A stretch of DNA of 64,000 bases from Thiohalomonas sp041685045. Lineage in GTDB: Bacteria > Pseudomonadota > Gammaproteobacteria > Thiohalomonadales > Thiohalomonadaceae. A model generated the notes under the pieces. It searched no databases and was not told the DNA's origin. It was given only the letters and a program-made list of their open reading frames with translations. Made by a program: the position numbers and the translations under genes. The stretch's first letter is position 1; every line of letters begins with the position of its first letter. Shown here piece by piece: positions 50,983-58,099 of the stretch. The stretch is taken from the NCBI GenBank assembly GCA_041685045.1, contig JAWLGP010000012.1:62001-126000 (forward strand). Reading direction: 5' to 3'.

Positions 50983-51582
50983 TCAGAACTCGAGGGCGAA
51001 CCCTTCGGTGTGGTGAAAATCGGGGGCAGTCGCCGGGTGGCGCAGGGCCCAATAGTCGAAACGGCCGCAGGCGTCCTCTACGACCGCGGACACGCCGAGG
51101 CGCAGCGGACCGCTGCAAAGCCAAGCCGGCAAGCTGAGCCGCGCACGCAGTTCCAGGGCATCCGGCCCCTTCCGGGCCCTGATGCGCGGTACGGGCACCT
51201 CAAGCGCGGCCATGCCGTCCCGGTAGGCCTCGAACCGGTAGGCCGCCCACTCGCCGGAGGGCGACAGGTTGAACTCCGCGTAGACCGGACCCGAAGCCGG
51301 CGCGACGAACGCCTCAAAGCAAGTATGCCGCCACAGACCATCGCGTCGCGAGGCGGCGGCCGGTGCCGGGATCCGAAGCGCAGAACACGCCCCCGCCAGG
51401 CGGTACGCCAGCACGAGCGTCCCGGGCCCCTCGCGAATGACGGCAACGGCGATCGCGTCGACCCCGCGGCACTCGCCATCCGGGTGCCGCACCAGATCGA
51501 CCCACGGAGCCTCGGCTTCCGGCAACGCTCTTCTCCCCTGCAACGAAAGCCGGATTATAGTGTCGCGGCTTGCCGCTTTCAT
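50983..51582 (-). CDS. DOMON-like domain protein
   Basis: A 199-residue soluble protein resembling the small DOMON-like family of proteobacteria: DGLWRHTCFEAFVAPASG, YAEFNLSPSGEWAAYRFEAY and the ending ATAPDFHHTEGFALEF. The fold is a beta sandwich that in other proteins binds haem or sugars; no ligand is predicted here. No signal peptide is seen. It ends 2 nt before the DUF1343 start, so the two form an operon and may act on the same muropeptide or sugar material. Confidence 0.65.
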   Translation of the reverse strand: MKAASRDTIIRLSLQGRRALPEAEAPWVDLVRHPDGECRGVDAIAVAVIREGPGTLVLAYRLAGACSALRIPAPAAASRRDGLWRHTCFEAFVAPASGPVYAEFNLSPSGEWAAYRFEAYRDGMAALEVPVPRIRARKGPDALELRARLSLPAWLCSGPLRLGVSAVVEDACGRFDYWALRHPATAPDFHHTEGFALEF

Positions 51583-51618
51583 ATGCGCAGCCTCCTCCCC
51601 TCGTCCCTTTCACTTTCC

Positions 51619-51647
51619 GTGACAAGGAACTTCCCAACCAGTACACT
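51619..51647 (+). promoter_or_regulatory. ssrA: Sigma70 promoter of ssrA
   Basis: GTGACA and TACACT are separated by 17 nt. Transcription would start around 51654, about ten bases before the mature 5' end of tmRNA, leaving a short leader for RNase P to remove. Confidence 0.7.
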
Positions 51648-51663
51648 CTCCAATGAACTACCT

Positions 51664-52021
51664 GGGGGCGACCTGGCTTCGACGTGGGTTGCGAAACCAT
51701 CAGGTGCATGCCGAGGTGCAGTGACCTCGTTAATCACGCTGCCACAACATAGTTGCCAACGACGACAACTACGCTCTGGCTGCTTAACCGCAGCTAGCTC
51801 TCGACTGGTTCGTGCTTGTGCGTCCAGGTTCCGGGAGTCATCCAACACAAGCTCGCGGTGAAGTCAGTCCGGTACGGAACCGCTAAAACCTTACGGACTC
51901 GCCGTCAGTGCGCCCTGCCCGCCGGGCCGCTGCCGGTTAAACACAATAGACGTCGGCTAAGCATGTAGATCCTGTGGCGGAGAACTTGCGGACGCGGGTT
52001 CGATTCCCGCCGCCTCCACCA
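51664..52021 (+). ncRNA. ssrA: Transfer-messenger RNA (tmRNA)
   Basis: A 358-nt one-piece tmRNA. The tRNA-like part pairs the 5' GGGGGCG with 3' CGCCTCC and ends in CCA; GGTTCGATTCC forms the T arm. The reading frame at about 51754-51786 encodes the tag ANDDNYALAA followed by TAA, the common gammaproteobacterial sequence ending in ALAA for ClpXP/ClpAP degradation. Its 3' end is a classic integration site, and accessory genes begin just downstream. Confidence 0.97.
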
Positions 52022-52028
52022 ACATATA

Positions 52029-52058
52029 AAGGCCAACCGTTCTCGGTTGGCCTTTTTT
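52029..52058 (+). terminator. Intrinsic terminator of ssrA
   Basis: AAGGCCAACCG-TTCT-CGGTTGGCCTT with a following T run forms a perfect intrinsic terminator 8 nt after the tmRNA CCA end. The next ~250 nt up to the first AbiE gene hold no gene that I can recognise. Confidence 0.95.
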
Positions 52059-52309
52059 CTTGCCCGATCACGCCGGTTCCCGCGTGTTCGCGGGGATTCC
52101 TGCGGAAACCTGCGGACTTCGGCATCTGGCCCATGGCCCGTCCAGGGCCACATTCCTCTCTCTCACGGCCGTTTTTCTCTCCGGCCTCGCTCTCCTGGAT
52201 GCGCCCGAAGCCCGCAAAGGCCGAGAGGCAGACGCCGATAACTCAAGGAGTTACGCGCGGACGAATCAAGCCGTTGAATTGCAGCTTTGGATGGGAACGA
52301 AACTGGGCG

Positions 52310-53161
52310 TCATTGAGCAACCCGTTTCAACGCTGGCTCCAAGGCGACCCGCAGCCGATCCACGATGGTGGACAACGGTTCAAGAGCAAGCTCGTTCTTC
52401 TTGATGAACGCCTGCCACATAGCCTTCCGCGAGGGATCGTGCGCGAACTCATCCGTCAGGCCGACCGGCAACTCGGCAGGCACCGCCATGCCGCGCCGCT
52501 CGAAGGTGGCCTTGAGCGCTTGGGCCAGCAGATCGGTGTCCAGGGTCTCGCGATCCAGCAACACCGACAGGTCGAGGTAATCTTTCATTCGGCTGTTGGT
52601 CATACCCAGCAGCGCGATGGCGTGGAGCTTCTCCGCGACGACGGTGTAAACGGGATAGGTGCGCAAATGAGGCGCAGGCAGGTCGGCCAGCAGCACCGGA
52701 TAGGTCGCATCGACGGGGCCGGGGGTCACCGCATCACCGAAGCCGATGTCGATCTGTGTCTTGCAGCGTGCCTTGGCCAGCTCGCCGCTGATGAGGATGC
52801 GCGCCCCGGTGTACCCGGCGTCTTTGCGAATTTCTTCGGCGACGACCGAGGCCGGGTCGAACACGATGCCGTCATCCACCGCAACGTTGGCGATGTCGCG
52901 GAAGGTCTGGGCCACGGATTCCAGATCGCTCGCGCCGAAGCCGAGCAGGTCGGCGTCGCGCGTGGCCCGGTGCGGCATGTCGTACCAGAGCGTAAACAGC
53001 AGCGCGCCCTTGAGCAGAAAATGATCCGCGTGCTCGGACTGGCTCAGGCGGTAGAGGATGCGCTCCAGCGCGAAGCGCACCAGCACCTGGTTGAAGTCCA
53101 CGCCCTGCGCCTTGGCGACGTTGAGCAGGCGGGCGCGCACGGAGACCGCGACGTTATTCAT
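52310..53161 (-). CDS. AbiEii-type nucleotidyltransferase toxin (pair 1)
   Basis: Type IV toxin family (PF08843), 283 residues. The nucleotidyltransferase core is visible as HFLLKGALLFTLWYD followed by RATRDADLLGFG with the acidic DxD metal site, then KTQIDIGFGDAV. AbiEii toxins transfer nucleotides to tRNA or other acceptors and arrest growth, protecting populations from phage. Its ATG overlaps the stop of the antitoxin gene (ATGA), typical of abiE operons. It is the first gene after ssrA. Confidence 0.85.
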   Translation of the reverse strand: MNNVAVSVRARLLNVAKAQGVDFNQVLVRFALERILYRLSQSEHADHFLLKGALLFTLWYDMPHRATRDADLLGFGASDLESVAQTFRDIANVAVDDGIVFDPASVVAEEIRKDAGYTGARILISGELAKARCKTQIDIGFGDAVTPGPVDATYPVLLADLPAPHLRTYPVYTVVAEKLHAIALLGMTNSRMKDYLDLSVLLDRETLDTDLLAQALKATFERRGMAVPAELPVGLTDEFAHDPSRKAMWQAFIKKNELALEPLSTIVDRLRVALEPALKRVAQ

Positions 53162-53763
53162 TCAGTGGCCTCCAGATAGGGGCGCATCACGTTGGTCACG
53201 CGGCAGATCTTCGCGTAGCGCCACAGGTCGTCCGCCGTTGCCTTGCGCTTGGCACGCACGTCCTTCAGCGCCTCCAGCGACACGTCCAGTCCGATCTTGT
53301 TGCGGTGCTTGAAACAGTCCACGACTGTCTTGGCCGCACCATAGACTCTCAGCTTCACTCCGTCGCGCAGGTGTTCCTCGATGCCCGCTGTGTAGACCGC
53401 ACCCGTCATCTGAACCATCTTGATTGGCGGGTAGTCGATGCGCGGCACGTGGCTGCCGCGCGGCATGGCAATCCAGATCTGGCGTGGCAGCTGGGTGGTC
53501 AGCTCATGAAATTGCAGCGCGGTCAGCAGGCAAAATACGGCCTGCGGTACCTTGGTGGCGACGGCCGCAAGCCCTTCGTGTTCCGACCCCAGATGGCTGG
53601 GCAGGCGGTAGAGGCCGCGCCCGACCTTCTCCAGCAGGCCAGCGGCGATCAGGCGCGTCAGGATGACCCGGGGCGCATCGATGGCGTCCAGGTCGCTGGT
53701 GCGCAGCAGCCCTTTCTGGCGGACCAGATCAAGGACGCGCTGGGAGTGGGTGTCGGAGAGCAT
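53158..53763 (-). CDS. AbiEi-type antitoxin and autorepressor (pair 1)
   Basis: A 201-residue protein from the ATG of MLSDTHSQRVLDLVRQ. The N-terminal winged helix (GLLRTSDLDAIDAPRVILTRL, then LLEKVGRGLYRLP) is followed by the AbiEi C-terminal antitoxin domain with FCLLTALQFHELTTQLP, IWIAMPRGSHVPR and KTVVDCFKHRNKIGLDV. Upstream lies an inverted repeat that fits autoregulation, as shown for other AbiEi proteins. No clear Shine-Dalgarno precedes the ATG, so a leaderless or weakly translated mRNA is possible. Confidence 0.85.
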   Translation of the reverse strand: MLSDTHSQRVLDLVRQKGLLRTSDLDAIDAPRVILTRLIAAGLLEKVGRGLYRLPSHLGSEHEGLAAVATKVPQAVFCLLTALQFHELTTQLPRQIWIAMPRGSHVPRIDYPPIKMVQMTGAVYTAGIEEHLRDGVKLRVYGAAKTVVDCFKHRNKIGLDVSLEALKDVRAKRKATADDLWRYAKICRVTNVMRPYLEATE

Positions 53764-53774
53764 GGCAGGAGTAT

Positions 53775-53820
53775 GTTCCGTTTTTTCGTCTAATACAAAC
53801 CGATGACGAAATAACGGAAC
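53775..53820. promoter_or_regulatory. Inverted-repeat operator/promoter of AbiE pair 1
   Basis: GTTCCGTT...TTTCGTC and GACGAAA...AACGGAAC form two nested inverted arms around a 14-nt centre, 12 nt upstream of the antitoxin start. TGTATTAG in the centre could be the -10 on the minus strand. AbiEi proteins repress by binding such paired inverted repeats. Confidence 0.7.
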
Positions 53821-53859
53821 AAGTTCCGCATCATCATTGCCGACAGCTCTCGCTGCGGC

Positions 53860-53916
53860 GCACAAGCACTGACGCAAGACTGCACGGCGATACGGGAAGA
53901 TGGTCTGCTGGCGTGA
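53860..53916 (+). pseudogene. Fossil 3' end of a second AbiEii-2-like toxin gene
   Basis: The plus-strand frame reads AQALTQDCTAIREDGLLA then stop, which matches NALAQDFVAMREDGLLA near the C-terminus of the AbiEii toxin at 55.1-56.1 kb; the DNA GGGAAGATGGTCTGCT is identical. It lies just before a recombinase remnant, as the intact copy does, so it marks an older duplicate of the same toxin-recombinase arrangement. Confidence 0.6.
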
Positions 53917-53934
53917 GGTCAGCCACGTCAAGAC

Positions 53935-54232
53935 CTATTCGTGCGCGCTGCTCATCCCATAGCGGCGGCGGGTCCACCACCAAGTCGAACAGCGTGACGT
54001 GACTCGGCAGCTCATCGTCCAGGATGGCCACGACGATATCCGGCGCCAGCGTGGTCAGGTTCACCATCCGGCCGACGTAGCTGTTGTCGATCCCCTCCCG
54101 CGTCGCGATCTCCTTCAGGGATGTTGCTTGCCCCGAGGACCGAGACTGTGAGACTGCCGTCGCTCGCGGGGGGTCACCTCGGCTTGGCCGTGGCCGGTAA
54201 CCTCCCGCTCGAACTGGGCAAAGGAGAGCAGG
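53935..54232 (-). pseudogene. Serine recombinase remnant, copy 1
   Basis: The minus strand keeps FAQFEREVTG (end of the resolvase domain, in a shifted frame) and SLKEIATREGIDNSYV, LTTLAPDIVVAILDD and VTLFDLVVDPPPLWDEQRAR, which are the C-terminal HTH and tail of large serine recombinases. The roughly 300 residues normally between them are missing. Copy 2 at 56.1-56.6 kb has the same internal deletion, so the deletion came before the duplication. Confidence 0.7.
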
Positions 54233-54236
54233 ATGT
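54035..54236. repeat. Direct repeat copy 1 (202 bp, recombinase-derived)
   Basis: From GATATCCGGCGCCAGCG to GGAGAGCAGGATGT this is about 98% identical to 56254-56456; only about four differences, including one inserted base, were seen. It is in the same orientation and flanks the AbiE-2 pair. Confidence 0.9.
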
Positions 54237-54427
54237 GCCTTGCGCTCGCGCTGGATCTGCGCCGACAAACTGTAGAACCGCTGTGGACTGCCATCGGCAC
54301 GCGCCAGCAGCAGATCGCCGATGGCTCGGGCAATACGGCCATTGCCGTCGTCGAACGGATGCAGGGTGACGAACCACAGGTGGCCGAGGCCGGCCTTGAG
54401 CAGCGGCGGTTCGCTCGATGACAGCAT
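54233..54427 (-). pseudogene. Fic-domain fragment fused to the recombinase remnant
   Basis: Encodes LLKAGLGHLWFVTLHPFDDG, NGRIARAIGDLLLARADG and SPQRFYSLSAQIQRER: the active-site helix of a Fic AMP-transferase (HPFDDGNGRIAR intact) of the DUF4172-Fic type. Both ends of the gene are missing. The frame then runs into recombinase sequence at ATCCTGCTCTCC, giving a chimeric open frame of 197 codons that probably makes no functional protein. Confidence 0.75.
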
Positions 54428-54482
54428 CGCCCACCCGAAGGAAACGCATACCCGTTACCGTGGGACTCTGCGGCTTGAGCGA

Positions 54483-54510
54483 TGTCAGAAATACATATAT
54501 ATTTCTGACA
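54483..54510. promoter_or_regulatory. Perfect inverted-repeat operator of AbiE pair 2
   Basis: TGTCAGAAAT and ATTTCTGACA are perfect 10-bp arms around the 8-nt centre ACATATAT, 14 nt upstream of the AbiEi-2 start. The AT-rich centre may hold the -10. The sequence is unrelated to the operator of pair 1, as expected for a different repressor. Confidence 0.75.
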
Positions 54511-54524
54511 AACGGAGACCGCCC

Positions 54525-55121
54525 ATGAGCCATCTCACCGAAGCCATTCTGTCTGCTGCACAGACCCTGCCCGAGGGAGGATTGCTCTCGCCCAAGGAGT
54601 TTCTGCACTTGGCCTCCAGGGCTGCGGTGGATCAGGCGCTGGCCCGGCTGGCGCGCGAGGGGACATTGTTGCGCGTGGGACGGGGCACCTATGCCCTGCC
54701 GGTGGCCAGCCGGTTCGGCTCGCGCCCGCCCTCAACCCAGGCCGTCGTCGAGGCCATCGAGTCCACCAGCGGCGAGGTCATCGTGGCCAGCGGTGCGGCG
54801 GAGGCCAATGCGCTGGGGCTAACCACACAGGTTCCGACGCGGGAGGTTTTTCTGACTTCGGGCGCCACACGCAAGCTACGCCTGGGCAACCGCACGGTCG
54901 AGTTCAAACACGGCAGCCGCTGGCAACTCGCGCTCGGCAAACGCCCGGCCGGCAAGGCCATCCGTGCGCTGTCCTGGCTGGGGCCCGAGCAGGCGCCGTC
55001 TGCATTGAAAATCCTCTGCGCCAAACTGCCTGCGGAAGAATGGGCGGCGATACGGGCCGCCAGGGCCGTGCTGCCCAGTTGGATGGCGCGCGCCGTCGGC
55101 GAAGTGAGCGAGCGTGGCTGA
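54525..55121 (+). CDS. AbiEi-like antitoxin, DUF6088 family (pair 2)
   Basis: A 198-residue protein from the ATG of MSHLTEAILSAAQTLPEGG; GGAG lies about 8 nt upstream. The N-terminal winged helix (SPKEFLHLASRAAVDQALAR, then GRGTYALPVASRFGSRPPS) is followed by GEVIVASGAAEANALGLTTQ, VFLTSGATRKLRLG and IRALSWLGPEQ, which match DUF6088/AbiEi proteins. It overlaps the toxin gene by 8 nt. It belongs to a different subfamily from the antitoxin of pair 1. Confidence 0.85.
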   Translation: MSHLTEAILSAAQTLPEGGLLSPKEFLHLASRAAVDQALARLAREGTLLRVGRGTYALPVASRFGSRPPSTQAVVEAIESTSGEVIVASGAAEANALGLTTQVPTREVFLTSGATRKLRLGNRTVEFKHGSRWQLALGKRPAGKAIRALSWLGPEQAPSALKILCAKLPAEEWAAIRAARAVLPSWMARAVGEVSERG

Positions 55122-56133
55122 ATCCTGGTTCGCACTCAGTCGCCAGGATCAGGCCGAAGTCCTGGAAGTGGCGGCTGGCCGAAGTGGCCGGCCGGCGCAC
55201 CTCCTGGAAAAAGACATCTGGGTGGTCTGGGCACTCTCGACAATCTACGGCTCCCCGATCGCCGACACGCTAACGTTTAAGGGCGGAACATCGCTTTCCA
55301 AGGTCTACAACGTTATCGATCGCTTCTCGGAAGACATCGATCTGACCTACGACATTCGCGCCCTGGTGCCGGAACTGTTGCGCGAAGGCAATCCGATCCC
55401 GGCATCGCCGAGCCAGGAGAAGAAGATCACCACCGCGGTGCGTGCCCGGCTTCCCGGATGGATTGAGCAGGCGATCCGCCCCGTCATCGACAACGCGTTG
55501 GCCGCGGATGGCTTGCAGGCAGAGTTGAGCATCGCCGGAAGAGACCACGACAAGCTGATCATCGCCTATCCCGCCGTCAAGACCGGGACGGGTTATGCCG
55601 CCGCCACCGTTCAGTTGGAGTTCGGGGCGCGAGCTACAGGTGAGCCACATGGATTTCATTCCGTGGCGAGCGATATTGCACCCTGGATCGAGGGCGTGGA
55701 TTTTCCGACGGCACGCCCCTTGGTCATGGCCGCCGAGCGGACGTTCTGGGAGAAGGCCACGGCCGCGCACGTCTACTGCCTTCAGGGGCGGCTGCGCGGC
55801 GAGCGCTACTCACGCCATTGGTACGATCTGGCGGCGCTGGCGAAAACAGAGCATTTCGAAAGGGCGGCCGCTAATCGGCCGCTGGCGCATCAGGTCGCCG
55901 AGCACAAATCAATGTTCTTTGCCGAGAAGGATGCAAGCGGCGCCCGGATCGACTATTTCAGGGCAACGGCCGGCTCGCTCGAATTGGTCCCGGAAGGCGC
56001 ATCGCGCAATGCCTTGGCGCAAGACTTTGTCGCGATGCGGGAAGATGGTCTGCTCGCATCGGATGCGCCGGCGTTCGACGCGATCCTGGAAAGCTGCGCC
56101 GCCATTCAGGATGAGGTCAATCGCCTGGCGTGA
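55114..56133 (+). CDS. AbiEii-type nucleotidyltransferase toxin (pair 2)
   Basis: A 339-residue protein starting at a GTG (VAESWFALSRQDQAEVLEVA), translationally coupled to the antitoxin. The catalytic core is TLTFKGGTSLSKVYNVIDRF followed by SEDIDLTYD; Lys in LLEKDIWV and the late AERTFWEKATAAHVYCLQ stretch are typical of the longer AbiEii branch. It is complete and shows no frame damage, unlike the surrounding recombinase and Fic fragments. The 3' end abuts the recombinase remnant. Confidence 0.87.
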   Translation: MAESWFALSRQDQAEVLEVAAGRSGRPAHLLEKDIWVVWALSTIYGSPIADTLTFKGGTSLSKVYNVIDRFSEDIDLTYDIRALVPELLREGNPIPASPSQEKKITTAVRARLPGWIEQAIRPVIDNALAADGLQAELSIAGRDHDKLIIAYPAVKTGTGYAAATVQLEFGARATGEPHGFHSVASDIAPWIEGVDFPTARPLVMAAERTFWEKATAAHVYCLQGRLRGERYSRHWYDLAALAKTEHFERAAANRPLAHQVAEHKSMFFAEKDASGARIDYFRATAGSLELVPEGASRNALAQDFVAMREDGLLASDAPAFDAILESCAAIQDEVNRLA

Positions 56134-56616
<483 letters not shown>

Positions 56617-56617
56617 C

Positions 56618-56679
56618 TTGGTCTCCTTCCGCATGAGTTGGCAGGAGTCCATCAAGGCACTGTTCGGCCCGCGAGCCAA
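56618..56679 (-). promoter_or_regulatory. Dispersed leader, copy A
   Basis: On the minus strand the segment ends with GGAAGGAGACCAAG directly before the ATG at 56616, a very strong ribosome-binding site. It is about 85% identical to leaders B (57.54 kb) and C (60.32 kb). Confidence 0.75.
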
Positions 56680-56698
56680 AAAATTCCAGGAAATGCCG

Positions 56699-56812
56699 CT
56701 ACTCCGGCAGATCGTTCAGCTCGTAGCTGGTGCTACGCCCGCCAGCATCCGATTTCCGCAGCACGCGCCGCGCAAGCAGGTCGTTGATGTCGCGCAGAGC
56801 CGTGTCCGGCGA
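56699..56812 (-). pseudogene. C-terminal fragment of a DUF4172-type Fic protein
   Basis: Encodes SPDTALRDINDLLARRVLRK and AGGRSTSYELNDL, the winged-helix end of Fic proteins of the DUF4172 group. It is joined in frame to a HipA fragment on its 5' side. The active-site part of what may be the same kind of gene lies at 54.2-54.4 kb, but the order of the two pieces does not fit a simple split. Confidence 0.7.
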
Positions 56813-57049
56813 GTTCTTGGCGTGCGCGTCGTGATTGCCAATCAGCGCGTTGAACACCACATAGTCGAACAGCCGCAGCACCTGGGGTGCGCAGGGCCGG
56901 GTGGTGCGGCGGACCAGGTCGAAGCACTGCGCAAGGTCGGGGCCGCCCTCGCTCTGGTACTTCATCTCGGGCACTACGCCCAGCGCCTGGCAGAAATCTT
57001 CCTGATGCACGCGCTGAACCCTCCCCCCGGCGTCAGTCCGGCGGTCATA
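56813..57049 (-). pseudogene. Central fragment of a HipA-type kinase
   Basis: Encodes YDRRTDAGGRVQRVHQEDFC, QALGVVPEMKYQSEGGPDLA and VVFNALIGNHDAHAKN: the HipA catalytic loop with the aspartate of GNHDAHAKN. It is missing its N-terminal and C-terminal thirds and continues in frame into the Fic C-terminal fragment. Confidence 0.8.
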
Positions 57050-57058
57050 GCACCCGTG

Positions 57059-57109
57059 CTGGCCCCGCGCTACGACACCCTCTCGACGGCGGTGTATCCC
57101 ACCCTCACG
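57059..57109 (+). pseudogene. Inverted HipA fragment
   Basis: The plus strand encodes LAPRYDTLSTAVYPTLT, which matches the segment that normally follows GNHDAHAKN in HipA (LAPxYDxLSTAVYP). It points in the opposite direction to the central fragment, nine bases away, so an inversion has occurred inside an ancestral hipA gene. Confidence 0.6.
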
Positions 57110-57257
57110 GTGGAACGCATCGTCAGTCTGATCGAGCAACGCTCCATGCTGACAGTACGGCGACTGACCGAGCCCACAGAAAATGCCTAATGGAAGAGTG
57201 ACGCGTTTCGGTACGTCGCATCGGCCAGAGCCGAACTCCACAAAGCGGGGCCAGAAA

Positions 57258-57542
57258 TTAGTTGGCGCGAAGGCGAACGACGCGCTGGTTGGTCGACACC
57301 GACAAGCAGGACTCTTCATAGGCCTCTATGTCGACCAGCCGGTAAAGCACCCGGCCGCACAGCTTCAGGAACTTGGGTCCAAGCCCCTCGCTACGCCATC
57401 TTTCCAGGGTCGCCTCGCTGACGCTCCAGCGGGCGGCGAGTTGTCTCTGATTGCGGACGCCATCCATGGCGTCCGCCCTTCGGGCCAGCCTCCGGCTGTC
57501 CGAATCCGCTCCCGGCGGATTCGTGAGGTGTACGACTTCCAT
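57258..57542 (-). CDS. Small helix-turn-helix protein with an in-frame palindromic insertion
   Basis: A 94-residue protein starting MEVVHL behind the GGAAGGAGACC leader. The body QLAARWSVSEATLERWRSEG, LGPKFLKLCGRVLYRLVDIE and AYEESCLS is a MerR/excisionase-like HTH of the kind carried by integrative elements. Residues ~7-31 (TNPPGADSDSRRLARRADAM and following) are encoded by two adjacent palindromes and have no counterpart in the captured start at 56616, where MDVVHL runs straight into NRKQLA. The gene is thus a repeat-bearing version that stays in frame. DNA target unknown. Confidence 0.7.
   Translation of the reverse strand: MEVVHLTNPPGADSDSRRLARRADAMDGVRNQRQLAARWSVSEATLERWRSEGLGPKFLKLCGRVLYRLVDIEAYEESCLSVSTNQRVVRLRAN
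57454..57523. repeat. Double palindrome inserted in the HTH gene
   Basis: CGGACGCCAT / ATGGCGTCCG form one perfect hairpin and CGAATCCGC / GCGGATTCG the second, joined by a CCCTTCGGGC linker. The plan matches the repeat at 23.0-23.09 kb. The insertion length keeps the reading frame. Confidence 0.8.
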
Positions 57543-57543
57543 T

Positions 57544-57604
57544 TTGGTCTCCTTCCGAATGAGTTGGCAGGAGTCATGAAGGCGCTGTTCGGCCCGGTAG
57601 CCAA
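57544..57604 (-). promoter_or_regulatory. Dispersed leader, copy B
   Basis: The segment from CTACCGGGCCGAACAGCGCC to GGAAGGAGACCAA directly precedes the HTH gene. It differs from copy C at a single position over 61 bp. The strong ribosome-binding site is at its 3' end; promoter elements were not clear. Confidence 0.8.
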
Positions 57605-58099
57605 GGCATAGAGCCGGCCTCAGGCATACAGGGGTTGGCGGCCATCGCCAACCAACAGGGCGAGAAAGTCGCATGCGGTGTCGGCAACGATCCTCGCCGC
57701 CCAGGGGCGTATTTTAGGATGGGCCGTTAAATAAAAATAACGACACATCTTATTTTAGGTTCGAGGCGGGCCCGCCGGGCAGGTAGGTCAATTCGATCCC
57801 GTTTTCGGAATCGCACCGGATTTACGAGAAACAGGGTTGGGAGGCGATATCGGTGACCGATCCAGGACGAAAACCGCTTGACGGTCCGCAGTGCGAAGGC
57901 CACCAGTCCGCGCTATCCCTCTGAACCCGCAGGCATTCGCATCGGCCCACGACGCTACGATTCCGTACTTTCAACAATGGTTTGGCGCAGGCTGCCGGCC
58001 CACCACCAATACCGGCCCTGATATCGCATCAGGGCCTTTCCTTTTTCTGAAGCACAAGGATGGCCGTCTACAGAACCCGCAATCCGCTCACCGCAACGC
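57605..58099. other. Gap between the HTH leader and mobile mystery protein B
   Basis: I recognise no gene in this ~500-nt stretch. It contains a small hairpin (GGTTGGCG / CGCCAACC near 57635-57655), an AT-rich patch around 57725-57765, and one good terminator near its right end. Short open frames here have no family resemblance. Confidence 0.6.
58014..58046 (+). terminator. Orphan intrinsic terminator
   Basis: GGCCCTGAT-ATCGC-ATCAGGGCC followed by TTTCCTTTTT is a strong terminator reading rightward. No rightward gene or RNA ends here now, so it may be left from a lost gene, or may shield mobile mystery protein B from antisense transcription. Confidence 0.75.

Noticed and set aside
53932..54427. 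Treating the whole 197-codon frame as a functional Fic protein
   Set aside because: Only 65 residues match Fic; the rest is frame-shifted and deleted recombinase sequence shared with the remnant at 56.2 kb.
57041..57054. GCGGTCATAGCACC shared exactly between the HipA junction and 60944-60957
   Set aside because: A 14-base match between two places in 64 kb of GC-rich DNA is expected by chance several times, so it is not evidence of a recombination site.
57985..58010. CCCACCACCA followed by a terminator hairpin, resembling the 3' end of a tRNA or a duplicated ssrA end (attachment site)
   Set aside because: The preceding bases do not match the ssrA T arm or acceptor stem and do not fold as a tRNA.
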